From positions 186,001 through 250,000 of the forward strand of contig NZ_JACAXB010000017.1 in NCBI RefSeq assembly GCF_013391415.1: a stretch of 64,000 nucleotides of DNA. The letters are read 5' to 3'. How positions within the stretch are numbered: the stretch's first letter is position 1; each line of letters opens with the position of its first letter. A model generated the notes under the pieces. The model was not told the DNA's origin, searched no databases, and saw only the letters and a program-made list of their open reading frames with translations. This document shows, piece by piece, positions 42,918 to 52,514 of the stretch. The stretch comes from Aquitalea sp. LB_tupeE (lineage in GTDB: Bacteria > Pseudomonadota > Gammaproteobacteria > Burkholderiales > Chromobacteriaceae). The translations under genes and the position numbers were made by a program.

Positions 42918-44666
42918 ATGGCAATGTATCAGGATGGTCATGATGGAAATAATATTCCCGATAGCAGAGATTGTAATTTCTTTGCATCGGATAAAGATCT
43001 AGGTGCCTTGCTGTCTTTGCATTTGGGGCGCGAATATTATTCTGGTATCAAGGAGCAGTTGTTTGATCTGGGTGGCAGGATAACGGCGGAGCTGGATGAG
43101 CTGGCATTGCTGGCTGATCGGAATCCACCGGTGTTGTATCCACGGAATCGTCGCGCCGAGCCTGTGGATCATATTGAAAAGCACCCGGCTTATATCAAGC
43201 TGGAAGAGGTAGCTTATTCAGAATTGGGCTTGGCATCGCTCAGTCATGATGGAAAAAATAATCCCCCATTACTGAAATATGCCCTGACATATCTGTTTGT
43301 GCAGGCGGAATTTGGCTTGTGTTGCCCGGTCAGCATGACTGACTCCCTCACCCGCACCTTGTGCAAGTTTGGCGAGCCAGACCTGGTGGCGCGCTATTTA
43401 CCTTTTCTCAGCACACGGGATTTTGACCAGCTCTATCAGGGCGCCATGTTCATTACCGAGCAGCAAGCCGGTTCGGATGTTGGCCAGGTGGCCACCCGTG
43501 CCGTGCGCAGCCAGGCGACGGATGGCAGCGAACAGTGGCAGCTGTATGGCGACAAATGGTTCTGCTCCAATCCGGATGCCGATCTGGCCATGGTGCTGGC
43601 ACGTCCGGAAGGGGCTGCTGAAGGGATACATGGCCTGGGTTTGTTCTTGTTGCCCAGGCATTTACCGGACGGGCAACGTAATGCCTACCGTATCGTGCGG
43701 CTGAAACCGAAAATGGGCACCCGTTCCATGGCCAGCGGGGAAATCGTGCTGGAAGGGGCCACCGCCTACCTGATTGGCCAGATTGGCCGTGGTTTCCAGC
43801 AAATGGCCGACATGATCAATATGTCGCGGCTGTCCAACGGGGTGAGGTCTGCCGGGCTGATGCGCCGTGCCTTGTCAGAAGCCTTGTTCGTGGCTGGTCA
43901 GCGTCAGGCTTTTGGCAAACGCCTGATCGACATGCCGCTGATGCAACGCCAGTTGCTGAAAATGCTGCTGCCTACCGAACAAGGCCGTTCCATGTTCATG
44001 CATACCGCGCAAATGCTGGGGCGGGCCGATGCTGGTGATGCCAGTGCGCAAAGCGCGGTACGGCTGTTGACGCCGCTGATCAAGTTCCGTACCTGCCGCG
44101 ATGCGCGCCGGGTGACCGGCGATGCCATGGAGGTGCGCGGCGGGCTGGGCTACATCGAGGAATGGAGCGATGCCCGCATTGTGCGCGATGCCCATCTGGG
44201 CTCCATCTGGGAAGGCACCAGTAATATCGTGGCGCTGGACATTCTGCGTGCCGTCAAGCGCGCCGGGGCGCTGCCACCTTTGTTGGTCCATGCCTTGGCC
44301 CTGCTGGACGAGGCCGCTCTGCCCGCTGTCAGCGATCAGCTGTTCCGTCGCGTATTACGTCAGGCCGCCGACAATCTGGTGCAGGTGGCCGAGCGGGGCG
44401 AGGAACAGTCGGTTCGCCAGGCGGGCAGCCTGTTCTACCACGTGTTGACTGCCTTGTTTATGGCTTGTGAAGGTGCGCAGCTGGCCCCGAACTACCGTCG
44501 CTTGGCCTTGGCGCATCTGGTGCTGCGCCACCGCGTATTGCCACAGGACCCAATGCAATTGGATGGCGCGGCCCTGCCCGTGGGCTTGGCCACAAAACTG
44601 CTGGCTGATCAGGATATCAATCTGGATGAAGCGATGGCCTGCCTGCCGTCAGGAGCGCGGGCATGA
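42918..44666 (+). CDS. acyl-CoA dehydrogenase (AidB/long-form type)
   Basis: FAD-dependent dehydrogenase of 582 aa that would introduce the 2,3-double bond in an acyl-CoA. Features: MFITEQQAGSDVGQVATRA flavin-site block, WFCSNPDADLAMVLARP, KMGTRSMASGEIVLEGA, SNGVRSAGLMRRALSEA, QAFGKRLIDMPLMQRQL and GGLGYIEEWSDARIVRDAHLGSIWEGTSN. The length and these blocks put it with the larger AidB/FadE12-like proteins. ATG at 42918 follows GAAGAG. First gene of a six-gene operon and overlapping the CoA-transferase gene by 4 bases. Confidence 0.85.
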   Translation: MAMYQDGHDGNNIPDSRDCNFFASDKDLGALLSLHLGREYYSGIKEQLFDLGGRITAELDELALLADRNPPVLYPRNRRAEPVDHIEKHPAYIKLEEVAYSELGLASLSHDGKNNPPLLKYALTYLFVQAEFGLCCPVSMTDSLTRTLCKFGEPDLVARYLPFLSTRDFDQLYQGAMFITEQQAGSDVGQVATRAVRSQATDGSEQWQLYGDKWFCSNPDADLAMVLARPEGAAEGIHGLGLFLLPRHLPDGQRNAYRIVRLKPKMGTRSMASGEIVLEGATAYLIGQIGRGFQQMADMINMSRLSNGVRSAGLMRRALSEALFVAGQRQAFGKRLIDMPLMQRQLLKMLLPTEQGRSMFMHTAQMLGRADAGDASAQSAVRLLTPLIKFRTCRDARRVTGDAMEVRGGLGYIEEWSDARIVRDAHLGSIWEGTSNIVALDILRAVKRAGALPPLLVHALALLDEAALPAVSDQLFRRVLRQAADNLVQVAERGEEQSVRQAGSLFYHVLTALFMACEGAQLAPNYRRLALAHLVLRHRVLPQDPMQLDGAALPVGLATKLLADQDINLDEAMACLPSGARA

Positions 44667-45856
44667 GGCCGGCGGCAGGAGCCTTGCACGGGGTGCGCGT
44701 GCTGGACTTGAGCCGGGTGCTGGGCGGCCCGTATTGCAGCCAGGCACTGGCCGATCATGGCGCAGATGTCATCAAGCTGGAGCCGCCCGGCGGGGATGAA
44801 ACCCGTGGCTGGGGGCCCCCCTTTCTGGGTGATACCGCCTGGTACTTCGAGGGCGTCAACCGTAACAAACGCGCCATTTGCGTCGACCTGTCGCAAGAAG
44901 CAGGGCGGACCATTGTGTGGCAGTTGCTGGAGCAGGCCGATGTGCTGCTGGAAAACTTCAAGCCCGGCACGCTGGCGCGCTGGGGCATGGACTATGCCCG
45001 CGATCTGGCACCGCGTTTTCCTCGCTTGATTCATTGCGCGGTGACCGGCTTTGGCGTGGATGGCCCGCTGGGGGGCTTGCCTGGCTACGATGCCGCCATC
45101 CAGGCCATGACCGGGCTGATGAGCGTCAATGGCGAGCAGGACGGGCCACCATTGCGGGTGGGGCTGCCGGTGGTGGACATGGTGACCGGGCTGAACGCCT
45201 TGTCCGCCATCTTGCTGGCCTTGTATGAGCGTGAGCGCAGCGGGCTGGGGCAGTCGCTGGATATTGCGCTGTACGACTGCGGTGTGTCGCTGCTGCATCC
45301 GCATCTGCCCAATTACTTTGGCTCGGGCACGGCCACGCCGCGCAGTGGCAATGCCCATCCCAATATCGCGCCTTACGACAGCTACCGTACCGCCAGCGTG
45401 CCCTTGTATCTGGCCGTGGGCAACGACCGCCAGTTTTCCCGGCTGTGCCAGCGGCTGGAGTGTGCAGCGCTGGCGGATGACCCGCGCTTTGTCGACAACC
45501 GCAGCCGCTGCGCTCATCGCCCGGAACTCAAACAGGCATTGGAGGCGGCCCTCAGCCAGCATCGGGCGGAGGAGCTGGCCCCGCGTCTGTTGCGTGATGG
45601 CGTGCCCTGCGCGCCGGTGCAGGGGGTGGAACAGGTGGTGGCACATCCGCATACCGCCTACCGCCAGTTGCTGGTGAGTATGGGGGAATACCGTGGTACC
45701 GCCTCGCCAATCAAGCTGTCGCGCACCCCCGCGCGCTATGACACGCCACCCCCGGCCTTGGGCCAGCACAGCCGTGACGTGCTGGCCGAGCTGGGCTATG
45801 CGCCTGCACAGCAGCAGGCGCTGCTGGATGCCGGAACGGTGATCGGCCCACGCTGA
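44663..45856 (+). CDS. CaiB/BaiF-family (class III) CoA transferase
   Basis: CoA transferase of 397 aa that would activate the operon's acid by moving CoA from a donor such as succinyl-CoA. Typical class III blocks: VLDLSRVLGGPYCSQALADHGADVIKLEPPGGDETR, ENFKPGTLARWGMDY, GFGVDGPLGGLPGYDAAIQAMTGLMSVNG and catalytic-position Asp172 in LPVVDMVTG. ATG lies in the ATGA overlap with the dehydrogenase gene. Substrate unknown. Confidence 0.87.
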   Translation: MRPAAGALHGVRVLDLSRVLGGPYCSQALADHGADVIKLEPPGGDETRGWGPPFLGDTAWYFEGVNRNKRAICVDLSQEAGRTIVWQLLEQADVLLENFKPGTLARWGMDYARDLAPRFPRLIHCAVTGFGVDGPLGGLPGYDAAIQAMTGLMSVNGEQDGPPLRVGLPVVDMVTGLNALSAILLALYERERSGLGQSLDIALYDCGVSLLHPHLPNYFGSGTATPRSGNAHPNIAPYDSYRTASVPLYLAVGNDRQFSRLCQRLECAALADDPRFVDNRSRCAHRPELKQALEAALSQHRAEELAPRLLRDGVPCAPVQGVEQVVAHPHTAYRQLLVSMGEYRGTASPIKLSRTPARYDTPPPALGQHSRDVLAELGYAPAQQQALLDAGTVIGPR

Positions 45857-45932
45857 AACCACCCGGCCTGCTTCCTGCCCGCCGCCCATGGTGGCGCTGG
45901 CAGGACCGCCCCATTTTCTGGAGAGACTATCC

Positions 45933-47282
45933 ATGCATCACTCGCATACCCAGGCGGACGACAAGAAAAAACCGCTACGGGCCGCCATTGCCGCTTTTGT
46001 TGGCACCACTATCGAGTGGTACGACTTTTATATTTATGGACTGGCTGCCGCACTGGTGTTCGGCAAGGTGTTTTTTCCCGCTTCGCTCGACCCCGGCGTG
46101 GCTACGTTGCTGTCTTTTGTCACGCTGTGGGCCGGTTTTATCGCCCGGCCATTGGGCGGCATCATTTTTGGCCATTTTGGCGACCGTATCGGCCGCAAAA
46201 CCACGCTGGTCATCACCCTGATGCTGATGGGCCTGTCCACGCTGGGCATCGGCCTGTTGCCGTCGTACCAGAGTATTGGCGTGCTGGCACCCATTGGCCT
46301 GGTATTGCTGCGCATCGTGCAGGGCATTGCCGTGGGCGGCGAGTGGGGCGGGGCGGTGCTGATTGCCAGTGAAAACGCGCCCAAGAACAAGGGCATCCTG
46401 TATGCCGCCTTTGCCCAGCAAGGCTCACCGGCGGGCAATCTGCTGGCCACGCTGGTGTTTTTCCTGCTCAGCCGCATGCCCATGCCGGACTTTGTGCTGT
46501 GGGGCTGGCGTATTCCCTTTTTGTTGTCGGCGCTGCTGGTGCTGGTGGGGCTGTTTATCCGCCTGCAACTGAGCGAATCGCGCGCCATGCAGCAGGTGAT
46601 GGCCGAGAACAAGGTGGAGCGGCTGCCGCTGCTGAGTGTGATCCGCCAGCACGGCATGCTGCTGTGGATGGCCATGCTGGTACCCACTGTCATCCATGTG
46701 ACCTATCTGAAAACCACCTTTGCCCTGTCCTGGGCCACCAGTGAGTTGGGTTATGGCCGGGAAACCTTTTTTCAGATCATCCTGTGGGCCTTGATGGTGC
46801 AGTTCGTGGTGCAGCCATTTGGCGCGGTGCTGGTATCGCGTATGGACAAGGTCAAAGCCATTTTGTGGATTTTGCTGCCGGAATTCCTGCTGATGCCGTT
46901 GATGTTCTGGGCCATCTCCACGGGTAGTTACTGGCTGGCTGTCAGTGCCATGTGTCTGGCCACCATTCCGCACTCCATGTTTTACGGGGCCATTGGCGGC
47001 ATTCTGGCCCAGGCCTTCCCGGTGCAGCTGCGTTACACCGGCATGTCCTTCTCCTACCAGCTGTGTTCCTTGCTGATTGGCGGTGGCACGCCGGTGCTGG
47101 CGCAGTGGCTGCTCAATCTCACGGGCGGCATCAGCCTGGTGGCCATTATTTCTGCTTGCTATGCGCTGGTATCGCTGTTCAGCACCCTGTGGCTGCTCAA
47201 ACGCATCCCAGCGCTGGATGCAGCGGAGTCCGGCGCGACGCCTGCACCGCTTGCCGCCACCGCAACGGTACAGCCACGCTGA
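45933..47282 (+). CDS. MFS metabolite:H+ symporter (MHS family)
   Basis: Inner-membrane transporter of 449 aa with 12 helices, metabolite:H+ symporter family (relatives: KgtP, ShiA, ProP). Diagnostic stretches: AFVGTTIEWYDFYIYGLAAALVFGKVFFP, RPLGGIIFGHFGDRIGRKTTL, and GIAVGGEWGGAVLIASENAP. ATG at 45933 follows GGAGAG. Its place between the CoA transferase and hydratase genes indicates it imports the acid that the operon degrades. Confidence 0.88.
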   Translation: MHHSHTQADDKKKPLRAAIAAFVGTTIEWYDFYIYGLAAALVFGKVFFPASLDPGVATLLSFVTLWAGFIARPLGGIIFGHFGDRIGRKTTLVITLMLMGLSTLGIGLLPSYQSIGVLAPIGLVLLRIVQGIAVGGEWGGAVLIASENAPKNKGILYAAFAQQGSPAGNLLATLVFFLLSRMPMPDFVLWGWRIPFLLSALLVLVGLFIRLQLSESRAMQQVMAENKVERLPLLSVIRQHGMLLWMAMLVPTVIHVTYLKTTFALSWATSELGYGRETFFQIILWALMVQFVVQPFGAVLVSRMDKVKAILWILLPEFLLMPLMFWAISTGSYWLAVSAMCLATIPHSMFYGAIGGILAQAFPVQLRYTGMSFSYQLCSLLIGGGTPVLAQWLLNLTGGISLVAIISACYALVSLFSTLWLLKRIPALDAAESGATPAPLAATATVQPR

Positions 47283-47308
47283 TCCACACCGTCCTAGGAG
47301 AAACAAGC

Positions 47309-48097
47309 ATGCTTTATGCCGATATTCCCGATTTACTGCATTGCACCGGGCCGCTGGACGGGGTGCTGACCTTGCGTTTGCACCGACCCGCCGTTCGCAA
47401 TGCGCTGTCCACCCCCTTGCTACAGGCCTTGGTGGAGGTGCTGGCGCGGGCCGAACAGGACGCGGCGGTGGCGGCGGTAGTGCTGACTGGTGGTGACACT
47501 GTGTTTGCCGCCGGGGCAGACCTGGCGGAAATGGCGAACAAGAGCATGCCCGCCATGTTGTGTGACGAACGCCCGCAGCTATTTGCCGCCATTGCCCGTT
47601 TTCCCAAGCCCTTGCTGGCCGCCGTGTGTGGCTATGCGCTGGGCGGCGGCTGTGAGCTGGCCATGCACGCCGACATCATCATTGCGGGCGAGTCGGCCTG
47701 TTTTGGCCAGCCGGAAATCAAACTGGGCATCATGCCGGGTGCCGGTGGTACCCAGCGCCTGCTGCGGGCGGTGGGCAAGTCGTTGGCGATGAAAATGGTG
47801 CTCAGCGGCGACTTTATTGGGGCAGAAGAAGCCAGACAGGCTGGGTTGGTGGCCGAGGTATGGCCGGATGCCGATTGCCTGCCCAAGGCGCAGGCCCTGG
47901 CAGCGCGCATTGCCCGTCAGGCCCCGCTGGCCTTGCGCCTGGCCAAAGCCGCCGTGCTGGCGGCACAGGAAACCAGCTTGTCCGCCGGGCTGGCGCAAGA
48001 GCGGGCCCACTTCGTCACCCTGGCCGCCAGCCAGGATAGGCAGGAAGGCATCCGTGCCTTTCTGGAAAAACGCCCGCCACAGTGGCAGGGATGTTGA
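47309..48097 (+). CDS. enoyl-CoA hydratase/isomerase family protein
   Basis: Crotonase-fold hydratase of 262 aa adding water to a 2-enoyl-CoA. Oxyanion-hole block AAGADLAEMA, and both catalytic Glu positions kept in LGGGCELAMHADI and FGQPEIKLGIMPGAGGTQRL. ATG at 47309 follows AGGAG; 100 codons of open frame upstream overlap the transporter gene and are rejected. Related to PaaF/FadB-type hydratases. Confidence 0.9.
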   Translation: MLYADIPDLLHCTGPLDGVLTLRLHRPAVRNALSTPLLQALVEVLARAEQDAAVAAVVLTGGDTVFAAGADLAEMANKSMPAMLCDERPQLFAAIARFPKPLLAAVCGYALGGGCELAMHADIIIAGESACFGQPEIKLGIMPGAGGTQRLLRAVGKSLAMKMVLSGDFIGAEEARQAGLVAEVWPDADCLPKAQALAARIARQAPLALRLAKAAVLAAQETSLSAGLAQERAHFVTLAASQDRQEGIRAFLEKRPPQWQGC

Positions 48098-48126
48098 TCC
48101 CGCCTGTTCACGTAAAGAGAGAACCC

Positions 48127-49662
48127 ATGCAACAAACCCTTTCTGTTTCACGACAGGTGGTCATTATCGGTGCTGGCGTGATGGGCCGTGGCATCGCCAT
48201 GGTGGCCGCTGCCGCTGGTCATCCGGTGTGTGTATATGATGCCAATGGCCGAGCCAGCGTCCAGGCGGTAGAGACCATTCACCAACACTGGCAGCGCCAG
48301 GCCGACAAAGGCAAGTTATCCGTCGCAGACGTGGCGCGCCTGGGAGAACGGCTGTCCCGCGCCGAACAACTGGAGCAACTGGCCGAGGCCGGTCTGGTGA
48401 TTGAAGCCATTGTCGAAGACCTGGCCGCCAAGCAGGCGCTGTTTTGCCAGTTAGAGCAAATCGTGGCAGCGGACTGCCTGCTGGCCACTAATACCTCCTC
48501 CCTGTCCATTACCGCCATTGCCGCCGCCATGGCCGCGCCGCAGCGGCTGGTGGGCATGCACTTTTTCAACCCAGCCCCGGCCATGCGTCTGGTGGAGATC
48601 GTCCGTGGCTTGGCCACGGAAGCGGATGTGCTGGAACAAGTGAGTGCCACTGCCCGCGCCTGGGGCAAGGAGACGGTGCTGGTGCGCTCCAGTCCCGGAT
48701 TTATTGTCAATCGCATTGCCAGGCCGTTTTATTTGGAAAGCCTGCGCTGCCTGCAACAAGGCCTGGCCGACTGCGCCACGCTGGACCGCCTGCTGCAGCA
48801 GGCGGGTGGATTCCGCATGGGGCCGTTTGCCTTGATGGACCTGATTGGCCTGGATGTGAATCTGGCCGTGCATCGCGCCATCTGGCAGGCCATGTGCTTC
48901 GACCCGCGCTACACCCCCTTGTGGATTCAGCAGGAAATGGTGGCCGCAGGCTGGCTGGGACGCAAAAGCGGACGTGGTTACTACGTGTATCCGCAAGTCG
49001 AACCCGCCGTGGTGGAACCCTTGCCGGAACCGTGTCCGGATTGGGAGCAGGTCGCCTTCAATCTGGTGCAACCTGTGGCCGCAGTACTGGCTCAGCGGCT
49101 GCAACAAGCCGGTGTGCCCGTAGTGGGCGGCCACGATACTGCATCGGACTGGCTGTTCCGCTTGGGCACCGCACATGTATATCTCAGCGATGGCCGCCCG
49201 GCGGCGCGGCGTGAACAAGTGGATCGACACCCATGCCTGTTGCTGGATCAGGCTGTTGATTTTCAGCACGTCAGCCTGCTGGCCGCCCAGTCCAGCCCAC
49301 GGCTATCGGCACCGGACCGGCAGGCGCTGGAGGCGGTATTGGGCGAGGCAGGCATCCGCCTGTGTCATCTACCGGACGCTGCCGGGCTGCCGGTACTGCG
49401 CACGGTGGCCATGCTGGTCAACGAAGCCGCCGATGTTCTGCAGCAAGGCCTGGCCAGCACCGAGGATATCGACCGTGCCATGTGTCTGGGCCTGAATTAT
49501 CCACAAGGTCCATTGGCCTGGGGCCGACGGCTGGGCTATGGCTGGCTAGCTCAGGTGCTGCGCCATCTGGCGGATTACCACGGTGATGGTCACTACCGTA
49601 TTGCCGGCTGGCTGCAGCAACAGGCCTTTTCTTCCCTGTCATCCCCTGCCGAGGTGCTGTAA
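48127..49662 (+). CDS. 3-hydroxyacyl-CoA dehydrogenase, PaaH/DcaH-like
   Basis: NAD-dependent dehydrogenase of 511 aa, the long two-domain form of the 3-hydroxyadipyl-CoA dehydrogenases. NAD site VVIIGAGVMGRGIAMVAAAAGHPVCVYD, catalytic region MHFFNPAPAMRLVEIVRG and RSSPGFIVNRIARPFYLE, then two copies of the C-terminal dimer domain (LMDLIGLDVNLAV; LNYPQGPLAWGRRLGY). It overlaps the thiolase by one base (TAATG). Length and domain copy number fit PaaH rather than short HbdA-type enzymes. Confidence 0.88.
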   Translation: MQQTLSVSRQVVIIGAGVMGRGIAMVAAAAGHPVCVYDANGRASVQAVETIHQHWQRQADKGKLSVADVARLGERLSRAEQLEQLAEAGLVIEAIVEDLAAKQALFCQLEQIVAADCLLATNTSSLSITAIAAAMAAPQRLVGMHFFNPAPAMRLVEIVRGLATEADVLEQVSATARAWGKETVLVRSSPGFIVNRIARPFYLESLRCLQQGLADCATLDRLLQQAGGFRMGPFALMDLIGLDVNLAVHRAIWQAMCFDPRYTPLWIQQEMVAAGWLGRKSGRGYYVYPQVEPAVVEPLPEPCPDWEQVAFNLVQPVAAVLAQRLQQAGVPVVGGHDTASDWLFRLGTAHVYLSDGRPAARREQVDRHPCLLLDQAVDFQHVSLLAAQSSPRLSAPDRQALEAVLGEAGIRLCHLPDAAGLPVLRTVAMLVNEAADVLQQGLASTEDIDRAMCLGLNYPQGPLAWGRRLGYGWLAQVLRHLADYHGDGHYRIAGWLQQQAFSSLSSPAEVL

Positions 49663-50870
49663 TGCAAGACGCTTATATTTGTGATGCAGTCCGTACCCCG
49701 ATCGGCCGCTATGGCGGCAGCCTGTCAAGCATCCGCTGTGATGATCTGGCCGCCTTGCCCTTGCTTGCCTTGCACGCGCGCCACCCCGAGCTGGATTGGA
49801 GTGCGCTGGATGATATCTGGCTGGGCTGTGCCAATCAGGCCGGGGAGGACAACCGTAATGTGGCACGCATGGCGGGCCTGTTGGCCGGCCTGCCCATCAG
49901 TGCCGCGGGGGTGACGCTGAACCGGCTGTGTGGTTCCGGTATGGATGCAGTGGGCAGCGCCGCACGCTGCATCGCACTGGGCGAGGCGGATTTGCTGCTG
50001 GCTGGCGGTGTGGAGAGCATGTCGCGTGCACCACTGGTGCTGGGCAAGGCGGCCCAGGCCTTTGACCGCAATCAGGCCCTGTTCGACACCACCATAGGCT
50101 GGCGCTTTATCAACCCTTTGATGGCAGAACAGTTTGGCACCGACTCCATGTCGCAAACCGCTGACAACGTGGCAGCTGCCTTTGGCATCAGCCGGGCCGA
50201 TCAGGACTGCTTTGCCCTGCAATCGCAACAACGCTGGCACGCCGCACAGCAGCAGGGCCGCTTTGCCGCGGAAATCATCCCGGTGACGCTGTCACGTCCG
50301 CGCCAGCCGGAGCGGGTGTTTGATTGTGACGAGCACCCGCGTCCGGAGGTGACGCTGGAAGGGCTGGCCAGCTTGTCCGGCATCAATGGCAAGGATCTGT
50401 CGGTGACGGCGGGCAATGCCTCCGGGGTGAATGACGGGGCTTGCGCCTTGCTACTGGCTTCGGCGCGTGCAGTAGAACAGTACGGCCTGCGCCCACTGAC
50501 CCGCGTGCTGGGCATGGCCTGCGCCGGGGTGGAGCCACGGCTGATGGGCATGGGCCCGGTGCCCGCCAGCCGCAAGCTGTTGCAGCGGTTGGGTCTGCGC
50601 TTGGACCAGATGGAGGTGATTGAAATCAACGAAGCCTTTGCTGCCCAGTCACTGGCGGTGCTGCGTGAGCTGGGGCTGGCGGAGGATGCGCCCCACATCA
50701 ACCCCAATGGTGGGGCGATTGCCATGGGGCATCCGCTGGGCATGAGTGGCGCACGCTTGTTGGCCACCGCCAGTTATGAGCTGCAACGCCGTCAGGGCCG
50801 CTATGCCTTGTGCAGCATGTGCATCGGCGTGGGGCAGGGCATTGCCATGGTGCTGGAGCGGGTCAGCTAG
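49662..50870 (+). CDS. 3-oxoadipyl-CoA-type thiolase (PcaF/PaaJ/DcaF-like)
   Basis: Thiolase of 402 aa that would cleave a 3-oxoacyl-CoA, by family type 3-oxoadipyl-CoA into succinyl-CoA and acetyl-CoA. Catalytic Cys90 in LNRLCGSGMDAVGSAAR, the GGVESMSRAPLVL block, DTTIGWRFINPLM, the His motif NPNGGAIAMGHPLGMSGAR and Cys in CSMCIGVGQG. The GSGMDAVG and DTTIGWRF blocks are those of beta-ketoadipyl-CoA thiolases. Last gene of the operon, overlapping the convergent msrQ gene by 8 bases. Confidence 0.9.
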   Translation: MQDAYICDAVRTPIGRYGGSLSSIRCDDLAALPLLALHARHPELDWSALDDIWLGCANQAGEDNRNVARMAGLLAGLPISAAGVTLNRLCGSGMDAVGSAARCIALGEADLLLAGGVESMSRAPLVLGKAAQAFDRNQALFDTTIGWRFINPLMAEQFGTDSMSQTADNVAAAFGISRADQDCFALQSQQRWHAAQQQGRFAAEIIPVTLSRPRQPERVFDCDEHPRPEVTLEGLASLSGINGKDLSVTAGNASGVNDGACALLLASARAVEQYGLRPLTRVLGMACAGVEPRLMGMGPVPASRKLLQRLGLRLDQMEVIEINEAFAAQSLAVLRELGLAEDAPHINPNGGAIAMGHPLGMSGARLLATASYELQRRQGRYALCSMCIGVGQGIAMVLERVS

Positions 50871-51489
50871 AGCGTTGCCGTAGCCGCCGCACCAAGCGCC
50901 AGCCCAGCAGCACGGCCAGCACGCTGGCGTACAGCATGGGCTGGGTGAGGTCTTTCTTCACCAGCCACCAGTAATGCAGCACACCCAGCAGCGCCACCGG
51001 GTAAACCAGCCGGTGCAGCTTGCCCCAGTTGCGTTTCAGCCGTTTCATCCAGCCCTGGGTGGAGGTGATGGCCAGCGGGGTCATCAGCAGCATGGCGGCA
51101 AAGCCGATGGTGATGAAGGGGCGCTTGGCGATGTCGTGCAGCATGCCGGGCCAGTCGAAGAACTGATCCAGCCACACATAGGTGGTGAAGTGCAGGCAGC
51201 CGTAAAAAAACGCATACAGGCCCAGCATGCGGCGCAGACGCAGCGGCCAGCCCCAGCCGGACAGCTGGCGCAAGGGGCTGATGGCCAGGGTGATCAGCAA
51301 GAAGCTCAGCGTCCAGGTGCCGGTGGAGCGGGTGATGAACTCCACCGGATTGACTGCATCGCCAGACAGCACTATCCACGCCGCGCGGGCCAGTGGCAGC
51401 AGGCTCAGCAGGAACACGGCGATTTTCAGCCAGTTGAAGCGGGCAGGCTGGCGGGCGGCAGCAGGGTTTTTCATGCGCAGGGTCGTCAT
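50863..51489 (-). CDS. msrQ: MsrQ haem-binding membrane subunit
   Basis: Inner-membrane b-type cytochrome of 208 aa with six helices that passes quinol electrons to MsrP. Conserved His positions lie in YGCLHFTTYVW, KLHRLVYPVALLGVLHYWW; RMLGLYAFFYG and RPFITIGFAAMLLMTPLAITS are typical. Start at ATG 51489, one base after the msrP stop; ATG 51474 is the alternative. Forms the periplasmic methionine-sulfoxide repair system with msrP. Confidence 0.92.
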   Translation of the reverse strand: MTTLRMKNPAAARQPARFNWLKIAVFLLSLLPLARAAWIVLSGDAVNPVEFITRSTGTWTLSFLLITLAISPLRQLSGWGWPLRLRRMLGLYAFFYGCLHFTTYVWLDQFFDWPGMLHDIAKRPFITIGFAAMLLMTPLAITSTQGWMKRLKRNWGKLHRLVYPVALLGVLHYWWLVKKDLTQPMLYASVLAVLLGWRLVRRLRQRSS

Positions 51490-51490
51490 G

Positions 51491-52399
51491 TCAGAAGTTC
51501 TTGCGCAGGTCCATGCCACGGTACAGGCTGGCCACCTGATCGCCATAGCCGTTGAACGGCAGTGTTTTGCGCTTGAGGAATTCGCCAATGCGCCGTTCGC
51601 TGGCCTGGCTCCAGCGTGGATGGTCCACCTCCGGGTTTACATTGGAATAGAAGCCGTACTCGTGGGCATTGGCCATATTCCAGCTGGTGGCGGGCATTTG
51701 CTCTTGCAGATGGATGCGCACGATGGACTTGATGCTCTTGAAACCGTATTTCCACGGCACTACCAGCCGGATCGGTGCACCGTTCTGGTTGGGCAGCACA
51801 TCGTTGTACAGGCCGACGGCCAGAATGGTGAGCGGGTGCATGGCTTCGTCCATGCGCAGCCCTTCACGGTACGGCCAGTCCAGTACGCGGCTGCGCTGGC
51901 CGGGCATCTCGGCCGGGCGTTGCAGGGTTTCGAAGGCCACGTATTTGGCGCGCGAGTTGGGGGCGACTTGCTTGAGCAGGCTGGCCAGCGGAAAGCCTAT
52001 CCACGGAATCACCATACTCCAGCCTTCCACGCAGCGCAGGCGGTAAATGCGTTCTTCCAGCGGCTGTTTCAGCAGTTCTTCGATGCCAAAGCTGCGCGGC
52101 TTGCCTACCTCGCCATCCACCACCACATTCCACGGCCGGGTTTTCAAGGAACCGGCGTACATGGCAGGTTCGCTCTTGTCGGTGCCGAATTCGTAGTAGT
52201 TGTTGTAGCTGGTGATGTCTTTCAGGCTGTTGGGTTTGTCGCTGGTGGACAGCTGGCTTTTCTTGCTGGCCAGTGCGGCCAGGGTTTCGCCGGACAGCAA
52301 CAGTCCGGCACTACCCAGCATGAACTGGCGGCGGTTGAAATACACGCCTTCGGGGGTGATTTCCGAAGGCTGGATGTCGGTGGGTTTCTTGATGAGCAT
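51491..52399 (-). CDS. msrP: MsrP periplasmic methionine sulfoxide reductase (Mo cofactor)
   Basis: Molybdopterin enzyme of 302 aa exported folded by Tat; the twin-arginine motif is NRRQFMLGS (Arg23-Arg24). Mo-ligand Cys123 in [13 protein letters not shown], with the following [22 protein letters not shown] and [19 protein letters not shown] blocks. It repairs oxidised Met in envelope proteins. Upstream of the start, 52400-52599 holds a small deleted repeat (52515-52564) and no gene. Confidence 0.94.
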   Translation of the reverse strand: MLIKKPTDIQPSEITPEGVYFNRRQFMLGSAGLLLSGETLAALASKKSQLSTSDKPNSLKDITSYNNYYEFGTDKSEPAMYAGSLKTRPWNVVVDGEVGKPRSFGIEELLKQPLEERIYRLRCVEGWSMVIPWIGFPLASLLKQVAPNSRAKYVAFETLQRPAEMPGQRSRVLDWPYREGLRMDEAMHPLTILAVGLYNDVLPNQNGAPIRLVVPWKYGFKSIKSIVRIHLQEQMPATSWNMANAHEYGFYSNVNPEVDHPRWSQASERRIGEFLKRKTLPFNGYGDQVASLYRGMDLRKNF

Positions 52400-52514
52400 G
52401 ATGGTTTCTCCAGTGCTGTGCTTCTTTGTCGCAGCAACAGGGAGAATCTGACATGCAATCTTTACGATTGTTCTGGCTGGGCTGATAGCTAATGGCTAAT
52501 TTGTGTTAAGGCCT

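Noticed and set aside
46952-47308. N-terminal extension of the enoyl-CoA hydratase frame
   Set aside because: It lies in the transporter gene in another frame; the hydratase has AGGAG and ATG at 47309.
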